A stretch of DNA of 15,979 bases from the NCBI GenBank assembly GCA_039916225.1, contig JBDSLU010000138.1:1-15979 (forward strand), written 5' to 3'. The notes under the pieces were generated by a model, which was not told the DNA's origin, ran no database searches, and saw only the letters and a list, made by a program, of their open reading frames with translations. The position numbers and the translations under genes were made by a program. Positions 7,975-15,267 of this stretch are shown here, one piece after another (position 1 is the first letter of the stretch; every line of letters starts with the position of its first letter). The stretch comes from JBDSLU01 sp039916225 (GTDB lineage Bacteria; Acidobacteriota; Vicinamibacteria; Vicinamibacterales; Vicinamibacteraceae).

Positions 7975-10900
7975 ATGGTTGTCGGAACGGCGGATGATGG
8001 ACGGCCTCGACGCGTCCCTATCGTCCTGCTGACGTCCGCGCTTGTTTCGTTCCTGTCGGTCTGGCGGGCCACCGCCCTCGCCGTTACCGAGCTCGCCCTC
8101 GGCCTGTTCTTCGTGATGGGAGTATCTGGCTCCCGCGTCGGTGCCTGGACGCTGCCGGCGATGGTGGGCGGCGCGGCGCTGGCCGTCTGGCTCCGGCGGC
8201 TCGACATCGAGAGCTGGACGTTGCTCATCCCCGGCGGGCTGCCTGGTCGGGTCGAGCGAGCATTCGGCGACCGCGCGTCTCGCGTCGCATCGGCCGCCGT
8301 TCTGGGCGAACGGCTATTCCTGGCCGCGCTCGCCAGCCTTGTCGCCGGCGACTATCTGGCCAGCCTGCTCGCTTCGGCGTTCGGCGGCTGGGCGCTGAGC
8401 ACGCAGCTGACGACGCAAGACCTCGCCACCCTCGTGGCCGTGGCCGTCATCGGAACGCTCTGGCTGTCGCTGCGCCTCGGTCGGGCACTGGGACCAGCGC
8501 GAGTCGCAACCGGTGTCTGGGTGGGCGTTGGCGTGCTGGGTGTCGTCGCCGCCTGGGTCGTGACGTCGCTGTTTCTCGCAGGTTCCGCGCGCCTGAGCGC
8601 GGCCGTGGCGCTGCCCGTTCCGGCCGCGAGCGCGTTCGGCCGCGACGGCGCCAGCTCGCTGTTGGCGGCCCTGCTCGCCTGCGGGCTGGCGCTGCCGGCG
8701 ATCGGCGCGGGCGATGCGCTGACGCGACTCGCGCACGAGTTCCCCGCGCCTCGCGTGGGCGCGCTGCGGCGCACAAGCCTCATCGTCGCTGCGATCCATG
8801 GCGTCGGACTCGTCGCGTTCACGCTCGGGTACTTGGTGCTGATCCCGATCGCCGAGCGGCCGATGTGGACAGACATCCCGCTCTTGGGCATCGTGCAGCA
8901 CGTGACGGGGCCGCAAGCCCCGCGTCCGTTCCTGCAGCTCGCGCTGGTCGCCGCCGCTATGCTGCTGCTCGTTCCGGCGGTTCAAAGCGCGCTCGGCGAT
9001 GCGGAGCAGTTGCTGCGCCGCCTCGCCACTGCCGGCATTCTGCCCTCGGCCCTGACGCGGCCCCATCGACGCCTCGGCACACTCACCCGCAGCATCGACG
9101 CGGTCGCCGCCCTCTCCGTGGGTATCGTGGTTGCCAGTGCGGGTCGCGTCGGCTGGATGGCAGGCGGCTACGCGGCCGCCGTGGCGTTCACGCTCGTGCT
9201 GCGCTGCCTCACGCTCGCGCGGCTCCGACGCACCCTACCGAAGGCGCCGGCCTTGTCGGTGCCGCGAGGGCAGGAGGGCATGTCCCGGCGCGGGACCACC
9301 GCGCTCGTTCTCCTGGCGGCGGGAGTGACGCTGGTGAGTGTCGCGATGCTGGCGCACGGCGATGGCGCATGGCTCGCCTCGACAGCCCTGCTCGTGGTGC
9401 TCGTCCTGGCGTTGCTGCGACCGCGCCGGGCGTTAGAGGACGACGAGGCGGCAGAGGCTCAGGGGTTCGAGCTCCTCGCCTCGTCGGCCATCGCGCTGCA
9501 GGAGGCGCAGGCGCAGCCCGGCAACCTGCTCGTCGCGGTCCGGCATCCACACGCGCTCGACCACGTCGCCGCGGCCCTGCAGAGCGCGGCCGATCGCGAG
9601 GTCGTGGTGGTGACGGTGCGCCTGCGCGGCACCGACGCGGACGGCGCGAGCACGGACGGCTCGACGCCCTTGCCGGCGGAGCGCCTGCTCTTCGCGCGAG
9701 TAATCACGCTGGTCGAGCGCTACGCCCGACCGGTCCGGCTCCTCGTCGTCTCGGCTCCGACGGTCGCCGACGGCCTCGCCACTGCCGTGGTCCAACTGCG
9801 CTCTGCGGCCGTCTACGTCGGCGAGTCGGCCACCCTGTCAGCAGCCGATCAGGCGCGCCTGCTGGGCGAAGCGTGGGAGCGCACGGCCAAGCCGGGCGAT
9901 CTCGACGTGCGCCTCGTGATCCATCACCGCAGCGGCCGGACGGACAGTTATCAGCTCGGCGCGCATGTGCCTGCGCTCAGCTCAGCCGATCTCGATCTCA
10001 TCCACCGCGTCTGGCGCGACGCGGTGCGAACCATCGGTCCTCATGTCCACCACCACGACGTCGTTAGAGCGGCCCTTACGCACATGGAAGAACAGCTGAA
10101 CAGTTCAGACCGGGCCGATGTCATGGCGCGAATCCGCGCGACCGCACAGCCGGCCGAGGAGCTCACGGCCGTCATCCGCGCCCGCGACTTCACGCAGCTG
10201 CGCGACATGGTGCGGAACCGGCCGCCCAACGACGTCGCCGAAGTGCTCACCGCCCTCGGCGTCGAGGATCAGGTCGTCGCCTTTCGCGTCCTGCCGCGCA
10301 AGGATGCCGCCGCGGTCTTCGAGTACCTGTCCCACGATTCGCAGGAGGCCCTGCTCAAGGCCATGGCGCAGGAGGACGTCGCCGCCCTCCTGAACGAGAT
10401 GGCGCCAGACGATCGCACGATGTTCCTCGAGGAGCTTCCGGCCGCCGCGACCCGCCAGCTGCTCGCCTTGCTGACGGCGGAGGAGCGGGCCGTCGCGGTC
10501 AACCTGCTCGGCTACCCGGACGGTTCCATCGGCCGGCTGATGACGCCGGACTACGTGGCCGTCAGGGAGCACTGGACGGTGCGCGAGGTCCTCGAGTACG
10601 TCCGCACGCATGGCCGCGACAGCGAGACGCTGAACGTCCTCTACGTCGTCGACGACCACCACGCACTGGTGGACGACATCCGCATCCGCGAGTTCCTGCT
10701 CACGGACCCGGAGCGCCAGGTATCGGAGCTGATGGATCGCCGGTTCGTCGCGCTCAAGGCGACCGACGATCAGGACACCGCCGTCGCGGCGTTCCGCCAG
10801 CACGATCGCACCGCGCTGCCGGTGACCGACACGGCCGGCGTGCTCATCGGGATCGTCACCATCGACGACGTGCTCGACGTGGCCGAGGCGACGGCAACGC

Positions 10901-11514
10901 GAGAGATTCACCGAATTGGCGGCTCGGAAGCCCTCGACGAGCCGTACATGCGCATCGCCTTCGGCAAGATGATCCGGAAGCGCGCCGGCTGGCTCACGGC
11001 GCTGTTCCTGGGCGAGATGTTGACCGCGACCGCGATGGGGGCCTTCGAGGAGGAGATCGCCAAGGCCGTCGTGCTCGCCCTGTTCGTGCCGCTGATCATC
11101 TCGAGCGGCGGCAACTCGGGATCGCAGGCCTCGACCTTGGTGATTCGCGCCCTGGCGCTCGGGGAGCTCAGGCTGTCGGACTGGTGGCGCGTGATGCGCC
11201 GCGAACTGCTCGCCGGCCTGGCGCTCGGCACCATCCTCGGCAGCATCGGCTTCCTGCGCATCACCGTGTGGAGCGGCTTTTCGGACATCTACGGGCCACA
11301 CTGGCTGCTCGTGGCAATCACGGTGGCGCTGGCACTGGTCGGCATCGTGCTCTGGGGCACGCTGATCGGATCGCTGCTGCCATTCCTGCTCCGCCGGCTC
11401 GGCTTCGATCCCGCCACGTCGTCCGCGCCGTTCGTGGCCACGCTGGTCGATGTCACGGGACTCGTGCTGTACTTCTCGGTCGCGATGGTCATCCTAAGGG
11501 GAACGCTGCTCTGA
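7975..11514 (+). CDS. mgtE: APC-type permease / USP-like / MgtE magnesium channel fusion
   Basis: A single open frame of 1179 codons. Residues ~15-490 form a polytopic membrane domain of about 12 helices. It resembles APC amino-acid permeases: LGDAEQLLRRLATAGILP followed by HRRLGT is the cytoplasmic loop after helix 8 of that family. Residues ~498-690 are soluble; GNLLVAVRHPHALDHVAAAL (516-535) and VVVVTVRLRG resemble a universal-stress-protein-like domain. From ~717 to 1179 a complete MgtE follows: the helical MgtE_N domain (~735-835), a CBS pair (GRLMTPDYVAV at 853 onward; VSELMDRRFVAL near 916 onward) and a five-helix channel with SSGGNSGSQ (near 1042-1050) and LVDVTGLVLYF. In the latter, Asp1159 corresponds to the pore Asp432 of Thermus MgtE. 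MgtE is usually ~450 aa. No clear Shine-Dalgarno precedes 7975, so coupling to the VWA gene 15 nt upstream is likely. MgtE function is confident; the permease substrate is unknown. Confidence 0.88.
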   Translation: MVVGTADDGRPRRVPIVLLTSALVSFLSVWRATALAVTELALGLFFVMGVSGSRVGAWTLPAMVGGAALAVWLRRLDIESWTLLIPGGLPGRVERAFGDRASRVASAAVLGERLFLAALASLVAGDYLASLLASAFGGWALSTQLTTQDLATLVAVAVIGTLWLSLRLGRALGPARVATGVWVGVGVLGVVAAWVVTSLFLAGSARLSAAVALPVPAASAFGRDGASSLLAALLACGLALPAIGAGDALTRLAHEFPAPRVGALRRTSLIVAAIHGVGLVAFTLGYLVLIPIAERPMWTDIPLLGIVQHVTGPQAPRPFLQLALVAAAMLLLVPAVQSALGDAEQLLRRLATAGILPSALTRPHRRLGTLTRSIDAVAALSVGIVVASAGRVGWMAGGYAAAVAFTLVLRCLTLARLRRTLPKAPALSVPRGQEGMSRRGTTALVLLAAGVTLVSVAMLAHGDGAWLASTALLVVLVLALLRPRRALEDDEAAEAQGFELLASSAIALQEAQAQPGNLLVAVRHPHALDHVAAALQSAADREVVVVTVRLRGTDADGASTDGSTPLPAERLLFARVITLVERYARPVRLLVVSAPTVADGLATAVVQLRSAAVYVGESATLSAADQARLLGEAWERTAKPGDLDVRLVIHHRSGRTDSYQLGAHVPALSSADLDLIHRVWRDAVRTIGPHVHHHDVVRAALTHMEEQLNSSDRADVMARIRATAQPAEELTAVIRARDFTQLRDMVRNRPPNDVAEVLTALGVEDQVVAFRVLPRKDAAAVFEYLSHDSQEALLKAMAQEDVAALLNEMAPDDRTMFLEELPAAATRQLLALLTAEERAVAVNLLGYPDGSIGRLMTPDYVAVREHWTVREVLEYVRTHGRDSETLNVLYVVDDHHALVDDIRIREFLLTDPERQVSELMDRRFVALKATDDQDTAVAAFRQHDRTALPVTDTAGVLIGIVTIDDVLDVAEATATREIHRIGGSEALDEPYMRIAFGKMIRKRAGWLTALFLGEMLTATAMGAFEEEIAKAVVLALFVPLIISSGGNSGSQASTLVIRALALGELRLSDWWRVMRRELLAGLALGTILGSIGFLRITVWSGFSDIYGPHWLLVAITVALALVGIVLWGTLIGSLLPFLLRRLGFDPATSSAPFVATLVDVTGLVLYFSVAMVILRGTLL

Positions 11515-11523
11515 GCGCCGCGA

Positions 11524-12257
11524 GCATCCTGCCCGTTCTCTTTAGGCGTCACGTTCGCCCTTGGTGCTGTGGTGCGCGGACAAGTCACGCCGCGAGTGGT
11601 GCCATCCGCCGAGCCGGTCACCGTCTCGCTTCCGCTCGAGCTTGTTGGCGCAGCCGCCGCGTGGTTACGTGATCGATGTGGAGATCGGAGCCGTGCCGAT
11701 GCCCGCTATCGCTGCCGAGCCGATCGACATGACGACCTTGGTGCCGGAGTTCGGTCCAGCTTCGCGGCCGAAAGGCATTTTGGGAGCCGAGGTATGGAAG
11801 GGCCGTCTCGTCACGATCGACTACGCGGCCTGGAAGGTCGCGATCGCGACAGGACACCTGCCCGCCCCGGATGGCGTGTCCATCTTTGGCATTGGGCAGG
11901 CCGCTCACGACGCGGGTGTGCCCGTTGCGATCGCCCGAACGCGAGGTGAAGTGCGCGCTCGACTTGTGGTTCGCGGGTGGGATCGTTCTTCCGGCAACGA
12001 TGGCCGCCCAGCTACCGCTCGAGAAACGGTCCAGCGCGAGCCATACGATCCGGTCCAGAGGCGGCGTCATCGCCGTGACCGAAGCGCAGCTCGCCGGAGA
12101 CGTCAGCCTGCTGGAGCGATCACACGCACGACCGAGTGTGCTGTTCTCCAGTCAGGTACGTGTTCCGACAATGGGGACGGAGTGGCTCCGCAACGTCCTG
12201 GTCATCCTCGATCCGTCCAACCAGCGCGTCAGACTCGTACGGCGGCCCAGCCGCTGA
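11524..12257 (+). pseudogene. decayed two-domain retropepsin-like aspartyl protease
   Basis: Protein-like stretches appear in three successive frames. Frame 1 (11524 to ~11645) has a signal-peptide-like LGVTFALGAVVRGQ and then VTVSLPLELVG. Frame 2 (~11650 to ~11970) has the second half of an aspartyl protease domain (YVIDVEIGAVPMPAI, GILGAEVWKGRLVTIDY) and GEVRARLVV. Frame 3 (~11970 to 12257) has AGGIVLPATMAAQLPL, RSRGGVIAV and WLRNVLVILDPSNQRVRL, the usual C-terminal half of a second domain. No start codon precedes the signal-like segment. The DTG segment of domain 1 is missing between frames 1 and 2. That of domain 2 is missing exactly at the frame 2/3 junction, so the gene could not encode an active protease. 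It lies between the MgtE fusion and the convergent second VWA gene. Confidence 0.68.
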
Positions 12258-12284
12258 GTGGCGGCCCGCCCGCGAGGTCAGGGC

Positions 12285-13301
12285 CTATGAGGCGCCCGAC
12301 CGCGGCCGCACATCACGCCGCGAGGCCCGGCTCGGAAAGGCCGGCTTGGCACCGCCCCCGAAGTAGCCGCTGCGGGCGCGAACGCTCGCACCCTTCCGCC
12401 GCACCTGGACCTCGAGGTCGTACCAGCCACGGGCTCGAGTCGATTCGAAGGCCAGCAGATACTGATGCCGCAGTTGCGTCAGGATGTCGCGCGCCGCTTC
12501 GCTCGCGTGCGCCGGCGAGCTGGCCATGATCAGGTCACCGCCCGTCCAGAACGCGAGGTTCGCGAGCTGGGTGGCTACTGGCGATCCCGTCGCGCTCGGC
12601 ACGGCGTAGTCAGTGCCGGGGTGGTCCAGCGGCGAGAGCACCGCGATGACGTACACGGGCACGTCGATCGCGCTCGCAAGCCCCGAGACCTCCGCTGCCG
12701 TCAAGGTGCTGCTCGTGTCGACGCCGTCCGTGATCACGATCACCGCGCGCCGCGGCGACGGACGGTCGCCGAGGGTCTTGGCGGTGAGCGCGATCGCGTC
12801 GTAGAGGGAAGTCTGGCCCATTCCTTCCAGGCTGGCGACGCCGTTGCGAATGAGCGCGAGATCCTTGGTGAATCCGACCTCCTGGCGAAGGTCGCGATCG
12901 AACGAGAACAGCCCGACTTCGTCGGCGGCCGGCTGCACCCAGCTTAGGAGATACTCCACGGCCTCGCGCGAGGCCTCACGCAGGCGCCCGACCCGCATGC
13001 TGCCGCTGGTGTCCATCAGGAGAGCCAGGCTTACCGGCCCCTGGTCCCTGACGTCGAAATCAACGATGGGACGCGGCCGGCCGCCTTCGAGCACCACGAA
13101 CTCCTCCCGCCGCAGGTCGCGAATGGGGCGTCCACGCTCGTCCCGAACGACGGCTGTTACCGGCACCAAGTCGACGAACGCTCGGAAGACAGGCGCGTGT
13201 GGCACCTCTTGGGCCGCGGGGGAAGGGGCGAACAGCGCAACAACGGCCCACACGCAGGTTGCGCGGGCCAGAAGTCGGGCAAGAACGAGCGTATGGCGCA
13301 T
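12285..13301 (-). CDS. second secreted VWA-domain protein (VWFA-related Acidobacterial domain family)
   Basis: A 338-aa protein with a signal peptide (hydrophobic CVWAVVALFAPSPAAQ, cleavage likely near residue 30). The same architecture as the VWA protein at 7024-7959 follows: VDLVPVTAVVRDERG, LRREEFVVLEGG, then a VWA domain with MIDAS residues DTSGS (97-101), Thr164 in MGQTSLYDA and TDGVD (191-195). The tail LRHQYLLAFESTRARGWYDL and ARSGYFGG matches the family end. The two copies are clearly diverged (different linkers and a longer basic tail here), so this is an ancient paralogue rather than a recent duplication. No strong Shine-Dalgarno is seen before the ATG at 13301. An unrecognised small gene lies 68 bp upstream on the same strand and may be co-transcribed. 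Confidence 0.87.
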   Translation of the reverse strand: MRHTLVLARLLARATCVWAVVALFAPSPAAQEVPHAPVFRAFVDLVPVTAVVRDERGRPIRDLRREEFVVLEGGRPRPIVDFDVRDQGPVSLALLMDTSGSMRVGRLREASREAVEYLLSWVQPAADEVGLFSFDRDLRQEVGFTKDLALIRNGVASLEGMGQTSLYDAIALTAKTLGDRPSPRRAVIVITDGVDTSSTLTAAEVSGLASAIDVPVYVIAVLSPLDHPGTDYAVPSATGSPVATQLANLAFWTGGDLIMASSPAHASEAARDILTQLRHQYLLAFESTRARGWYDLEVQVRRKGASVRARSGYFGGGAKPAFPSRASRRDVRPRSGAS

Positions 13302-13369
13302 GCGAATGGAAGACAGGACGCAGCCTCAACACAGGCTATCGGCAGTATCCGGTCGTCCGGACAGTCCAA

Positions 13370-13669
13370 TCAAGGAGAACCCAGGCGCGCGAGGTGCCAA
13401 CGCTCCTGGAACTGCGGGCGAGTAATCCCCTTGTCCATCAACGACCGGATGAGCTCGACGGGCGCGGACACCGTCATCAAGGGTTGCGGGACAACCAGCT
13501 CGATGTCGCTGAACGCGGACACCCATCCCCGGCGCTCCAGGACGGCAAAGGCGGACTCGACATCGTCGACGAGGTCCTCGCGGAGCCCGGGTTCGGAGGG
13601 CGGCGTTCCGACGACGAGTGTTCGCTCGCCAGGGCGCGACCCCGGCCTGATCTCGACGAACGCTCGCAC
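13370..13669 (-). CDS. hypothetical protein, ~99 aa, unrecognised
   Basis: I do not recognise this protein. Its minus-strand frame has strong coding bias: nearly every codon from about 13560 to 13370 ends in G or C, while the two overlapping plus-strand frames do not show this. The product includes RAFVEIRPGSRPGERTLVVG, then DLVDDVESAFAVLERRGW, FSDIELVVPQPLM and ELIRSLMDKGITRPQF, consistent with a small soluble alpha/beta fold. The start is uncertain; GTG at 13669 is used because residues beyond it (toward 13723) look random. No signal peptide or membrane segment is seen. It lies between the second VWA gene (same strand, 68 bp downstream) and the divergent CorA-like gene (starts 5 bp apart). 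It could also be a fragment of a longer gene lost at the same event that truncated corA. Confidence 0.5.
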   Translation of the reverse strand: MRAFVEIRPGSRPGERTLVVGTPPSEPGLREDLVDDVESAFAVLERRGWVSAFSDIELVVPQPLMTVSAPVELIRSLMDKGITRPQFQERWHLARLGSP

Positions 13670-13674
13670 GAGGC

Positions 13675-14247
13675 GTGGACTTTGCGTACTATCTCGCGCT
13701 CGACGGCATCGTGGACGACACATTTCCCATCCTGGATCGCGTGGCCGGCGAGCTCGACGTCATCGAAGACTCTGTCTTGTCGTCGCCGAAACCGGAGCAC
13801 CGGCATCGCATCTTCGCGTTGAAGCGACAGCTTGTCCTGATGCGTAAGGTGCTCTCGCCGCAACGCGATGTGCAAGGGCTGCTGTCGAAGCGCGGCGACC
13901 CACGGATCAGCGAACGGACGGCGCTCTACCTGCGGGACGTCTACGACCATCTCATCCGCATCAACGAATCGATCGAAGCCAACCGCGACCTGCTGGGCAA
14001 CGCGCTCGACGCCTACCTGTCGGCGATAGGGTTGCGCACGAACGAGATGATGAAATACCTCACGGTGATGAGTGCGGTGTTCCTGCCACTGTCGTTCGTG
14101 GTCGGTTTCTCCGGGCAGAACTTCGAGAACCTACCGTTCCTAAAAGAGTGGGTCCATTCCGACGCGTTGATGTGGTCGATGATCGCCGTGGGTCTCATGC
14201 TGCCGATCGGCATGCTGGCCTGGTTTCAACACAGACACTGGTTGTAA
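13675..14247 (+). CDS. N-terminally truncated CorA-family metal ion transporter with a GQN motif
   Basis: 190 residues corresponding to the C-terminal part of CorA. The long helix is DGIVDDTFPILDRVAGELD..EDSVL, followed by RDVQGLL and YLRDVYDHLIRI. TM1 is NEMMKYLTVMSAVFLPLSFVVG (123-144) and TM2 runs about 165-185. The family is normally about 320 aa with an N-terminal alpha/beta domain; that domain is absent, and a frame-1 stop at 13648-13650 blocks any longer product. The filter motif that is GMN in CorA reads GQN here (147-149, GFSGQNFENLP). The GTG at 13675 is the only early start and has no well-spaced ribosome binding site. The product could still form a membrane pentamer, be a degraded remnant, or be a divergent channel. 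Transport activity is doubtful. Confidence 0.72.
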   Translation: MDFAYYLALDGIVDDTFPILDRVAGELDVIEDSVLSSPKPEHRHRIFALKRQLVLMRKVLSPQRDVQGLLSKRGDPRISERTALYLRDVYDHLIRINESIEANRDLLGNALDAYLSAIGLRTNEMMKYLTVMSAVFLPLSFVVGFSGQNFENLPFLKEWVHSDALMWSMIAVGLMLPIGMLAWFQHRHWL

Positions 14248-14278
14248 GCCGTGACGCTGCCGCTCTCGACGGACGCTC

Positions 14279-14810
14279 GTGACCCAACATTTGGTAGCCG
14301 CCTGGCTTTTGCTCCTCGCCCTGCTGGCAGCAGCGTCGATGGGCTGTGCGTCGAGAATCGCGCTCGACCGCGCGGTGATTGCCTAAATACGACGGCTGCG
14401 GACAGCGTGTCGAAGGAGATCCAGCTAAACATCGCGCGGGCTCGGCACAACCAGCCGATGCACTTCACGGCCATCTCGACCCTCGCCGCCACGTACCGAT
14501 CAGTGCTGCAGCCGGCCTCGGTCCGGCCCTCACGGTGAGCGCGGCGGGCTGCTCCTGCCGGTGCTGAGCGGAAGCGCCGAGGAGAACCCACGATCAGCAT
14601 CGCGCCGATGCAGGGTGAGGAGTTCACCCAACGGCTGCTGACGCCCTTCCAAGAGGAGAAGCTCACGCTCCTGCTGCGCCAAGGGTGTGACGTGGACGCG
14701 TTGCTCCGTCTCATGGGAGCGGAACTTCGATTGGAACCAGGAGCCTCGAGACCGGTCGCCGTGCACACCAACCGGCCCGCCACCGAGTCGCTGCCTCCCG
14801 GTCTGCCTCT
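14279..14810 (+). pseudogene. frameshifted and truncated lipoprotein gene
   Basis: A GTG at 14279 opens a lipoprotein signal (WLLLLALLAAASMGC, lipobox SMGC) that continues RIALDRAVIA and meets a TAA at about 14384. The protein resumes in frame 1 as ADSVSKEIQLNIARARHNQP and MHFTAISTLAATY, moves to frame 3 as AGLGPALTV, to frame 2 as GLLLPVLSGSAEENP, and to frame 1 again as TISIAPMQGEEFTQRLLTPF and LTLLLRQGCDVDALLRLMGAEL. The order fits a widespread family of uncharacterised outer-membrane-type lipoproteins ('LLLNI.RARY..P..F', then 'GE.F...LLTP'), so the pieces come from one gene. At least four frame changes are needed, including what looks like one lost C in 'AACCCACG' near 14590. The 3' end is missing; the limit near 14810 is approximate. 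Confidence 0.68.
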
Positions 14811-14831
14811 AGACCATTTCGGCAGCGGTTC

Positions 14832-14862
14832 GGCACATGGGTGGATAACCCACCCACGTGCC
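14832..14862. repeat. 13-bp inverted repeat (hairpin), 12/13 paired
   Basis: Arms GGCACATGGGTGG and CCACCCACGTGCC flank the 5-nt loop ATAAC, with a single A/C mismatch. No T-run follows on either strand, so it is not a standard intrinsic terminator. It lies between the lipoprotein pseudogene and the tRNA-Ser fragment and may mark a recombination footprint or a structural element. Confidence 0.6.
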
Positions 14863-14983
14863 AGCCAGCCAAATCGGACCTTTTCGAGGGCTATGAGGCG
14901 AAGAACCCGGCGACGCCGCGCACGCGAAGAGCACGCGGACATAAACACAACAATATAAGCCTGTTTTTTTCAGCAGGTTAGAA

Positions 14984-15009
14984 TGGCGGAGAGGGTGGGA
15001 TTCGAACCC
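14984..15009 (-). other. 3' end of a tRNA-Ser gene without its body (probable att site half)
   Basis: On the minus strand the 26 nt GGGTTCGAATCCCACCCTCT followed by CCGCCA match the 3' end of bacterial tRNA-Ser: the T-loop, the 3' side of the T-stem, the acceptor 3' strand CCTCTCC, discriminator G and CCA. Immediately upstream the sequence no longer matches a tRNA: the 5' side of the T-stem is broken after GGG, and no GGAGAGG acceptor 5' strand, D-arm or long variable arm follows in the next ~100 nt. This is the expected product of integrase-mediated insertion at a tRNA 3' end, leaving the displaced 3' fragment at the far end of the element. The CCA end points left, so the inserted element should lie to the right. 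Confidence 0.6.
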
Positions 15010-15018
15010 GATCACTTC

Positions 15019-15039
15019 CTGTAGATTTGCAACTTACAG
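15019..15039. repeat. imperfect inverted repeat beside the tRNA-Ser fragment
   Basis: CTGTA at 15019-15023 and TACAG at 15035-15039 flank GATTTGCAACT. The repeat sits 9 nt beyond the tRNA-Ser match. Paired short sites of this kind are typical of core-type integrase binding at an att site, but the repeat is short and could be chance. Confidence 0.35.
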
Positions 15040-15267
15040 AAACCACGTTGCCGAGAGTGCCGTGAATGCCATCGCTGCCGTGGCGCCTTGCACCTGGTTG
15101 CACCACCCGGAGTTCCTCGAACCCTCCCGGCTACCGCTCACGGCTGGCGTCGTCGGTCCGTGCGTTCCCTGCGTCGCTCTGAGGCAAGTCCCGTCATAAC
15201 TCGCGGCTGAATTTTCAACAGATGGCGTCCGTTGTGCCCTTGGAGACAGACGAAGGTCCCGGGTTTG
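15040..15267. other. gene-free stretch right of the tRNA fragment
   Basis: No convincing gene, integrase remnant or RNA gene was seen. The short frames here lack codon bias or domain motifs. It would hold the 3' untranslated region of the toxin-immunity unit on the minus strand. Confidence 0.5.

Noticed and set aside
8865..10067. 400-codon plus-strand frame inside the fusion gene
   Set aside because: Out-of-frame, Arg/Ala/Pro-rich translation of the permease and USP region; no family resemblance.
10105..11301. 398-codon minus-strand open frame opposite the MgtE part
   Set aside because: High GC leaves long antisense frames; the opposite strand encodes an intact MgtE, and the shadow is His/Arg/Gln-rich with no motif.
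11561..12529. 322-codon plus-strand frame as an intact gene
   Set aside because: Only its middle third is protein-like (aspartyl protease half-domain); its end runs antisense through the second VWA gene.
14226..14948. 240-codon minus-strand frame opposite the lipoprotein pseudogene
   Set aside because: It survives only because of GC content; conserved lipoprotein blocks are on the plus strand, and the minus product is Arg/Ser-rich without motifs.
14952..14980. intrinsic terminator around GCCTGTTTTTTTCAGCAGG
   Set aside because: The T-run lies in the loop of a 4-bp stem rather than after it, so it does not have terminator geometry.
14984..15110. complete tRNA gene on the minus strand
   Set aside because: Only the T-loop-to-CCA part matches; no acceptor 5' strand, D-arm or proper T-stem. 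A TTGCAAA anticodon-like loop near 15024-15030 has a poor stem and would imply Cys, not Ser.
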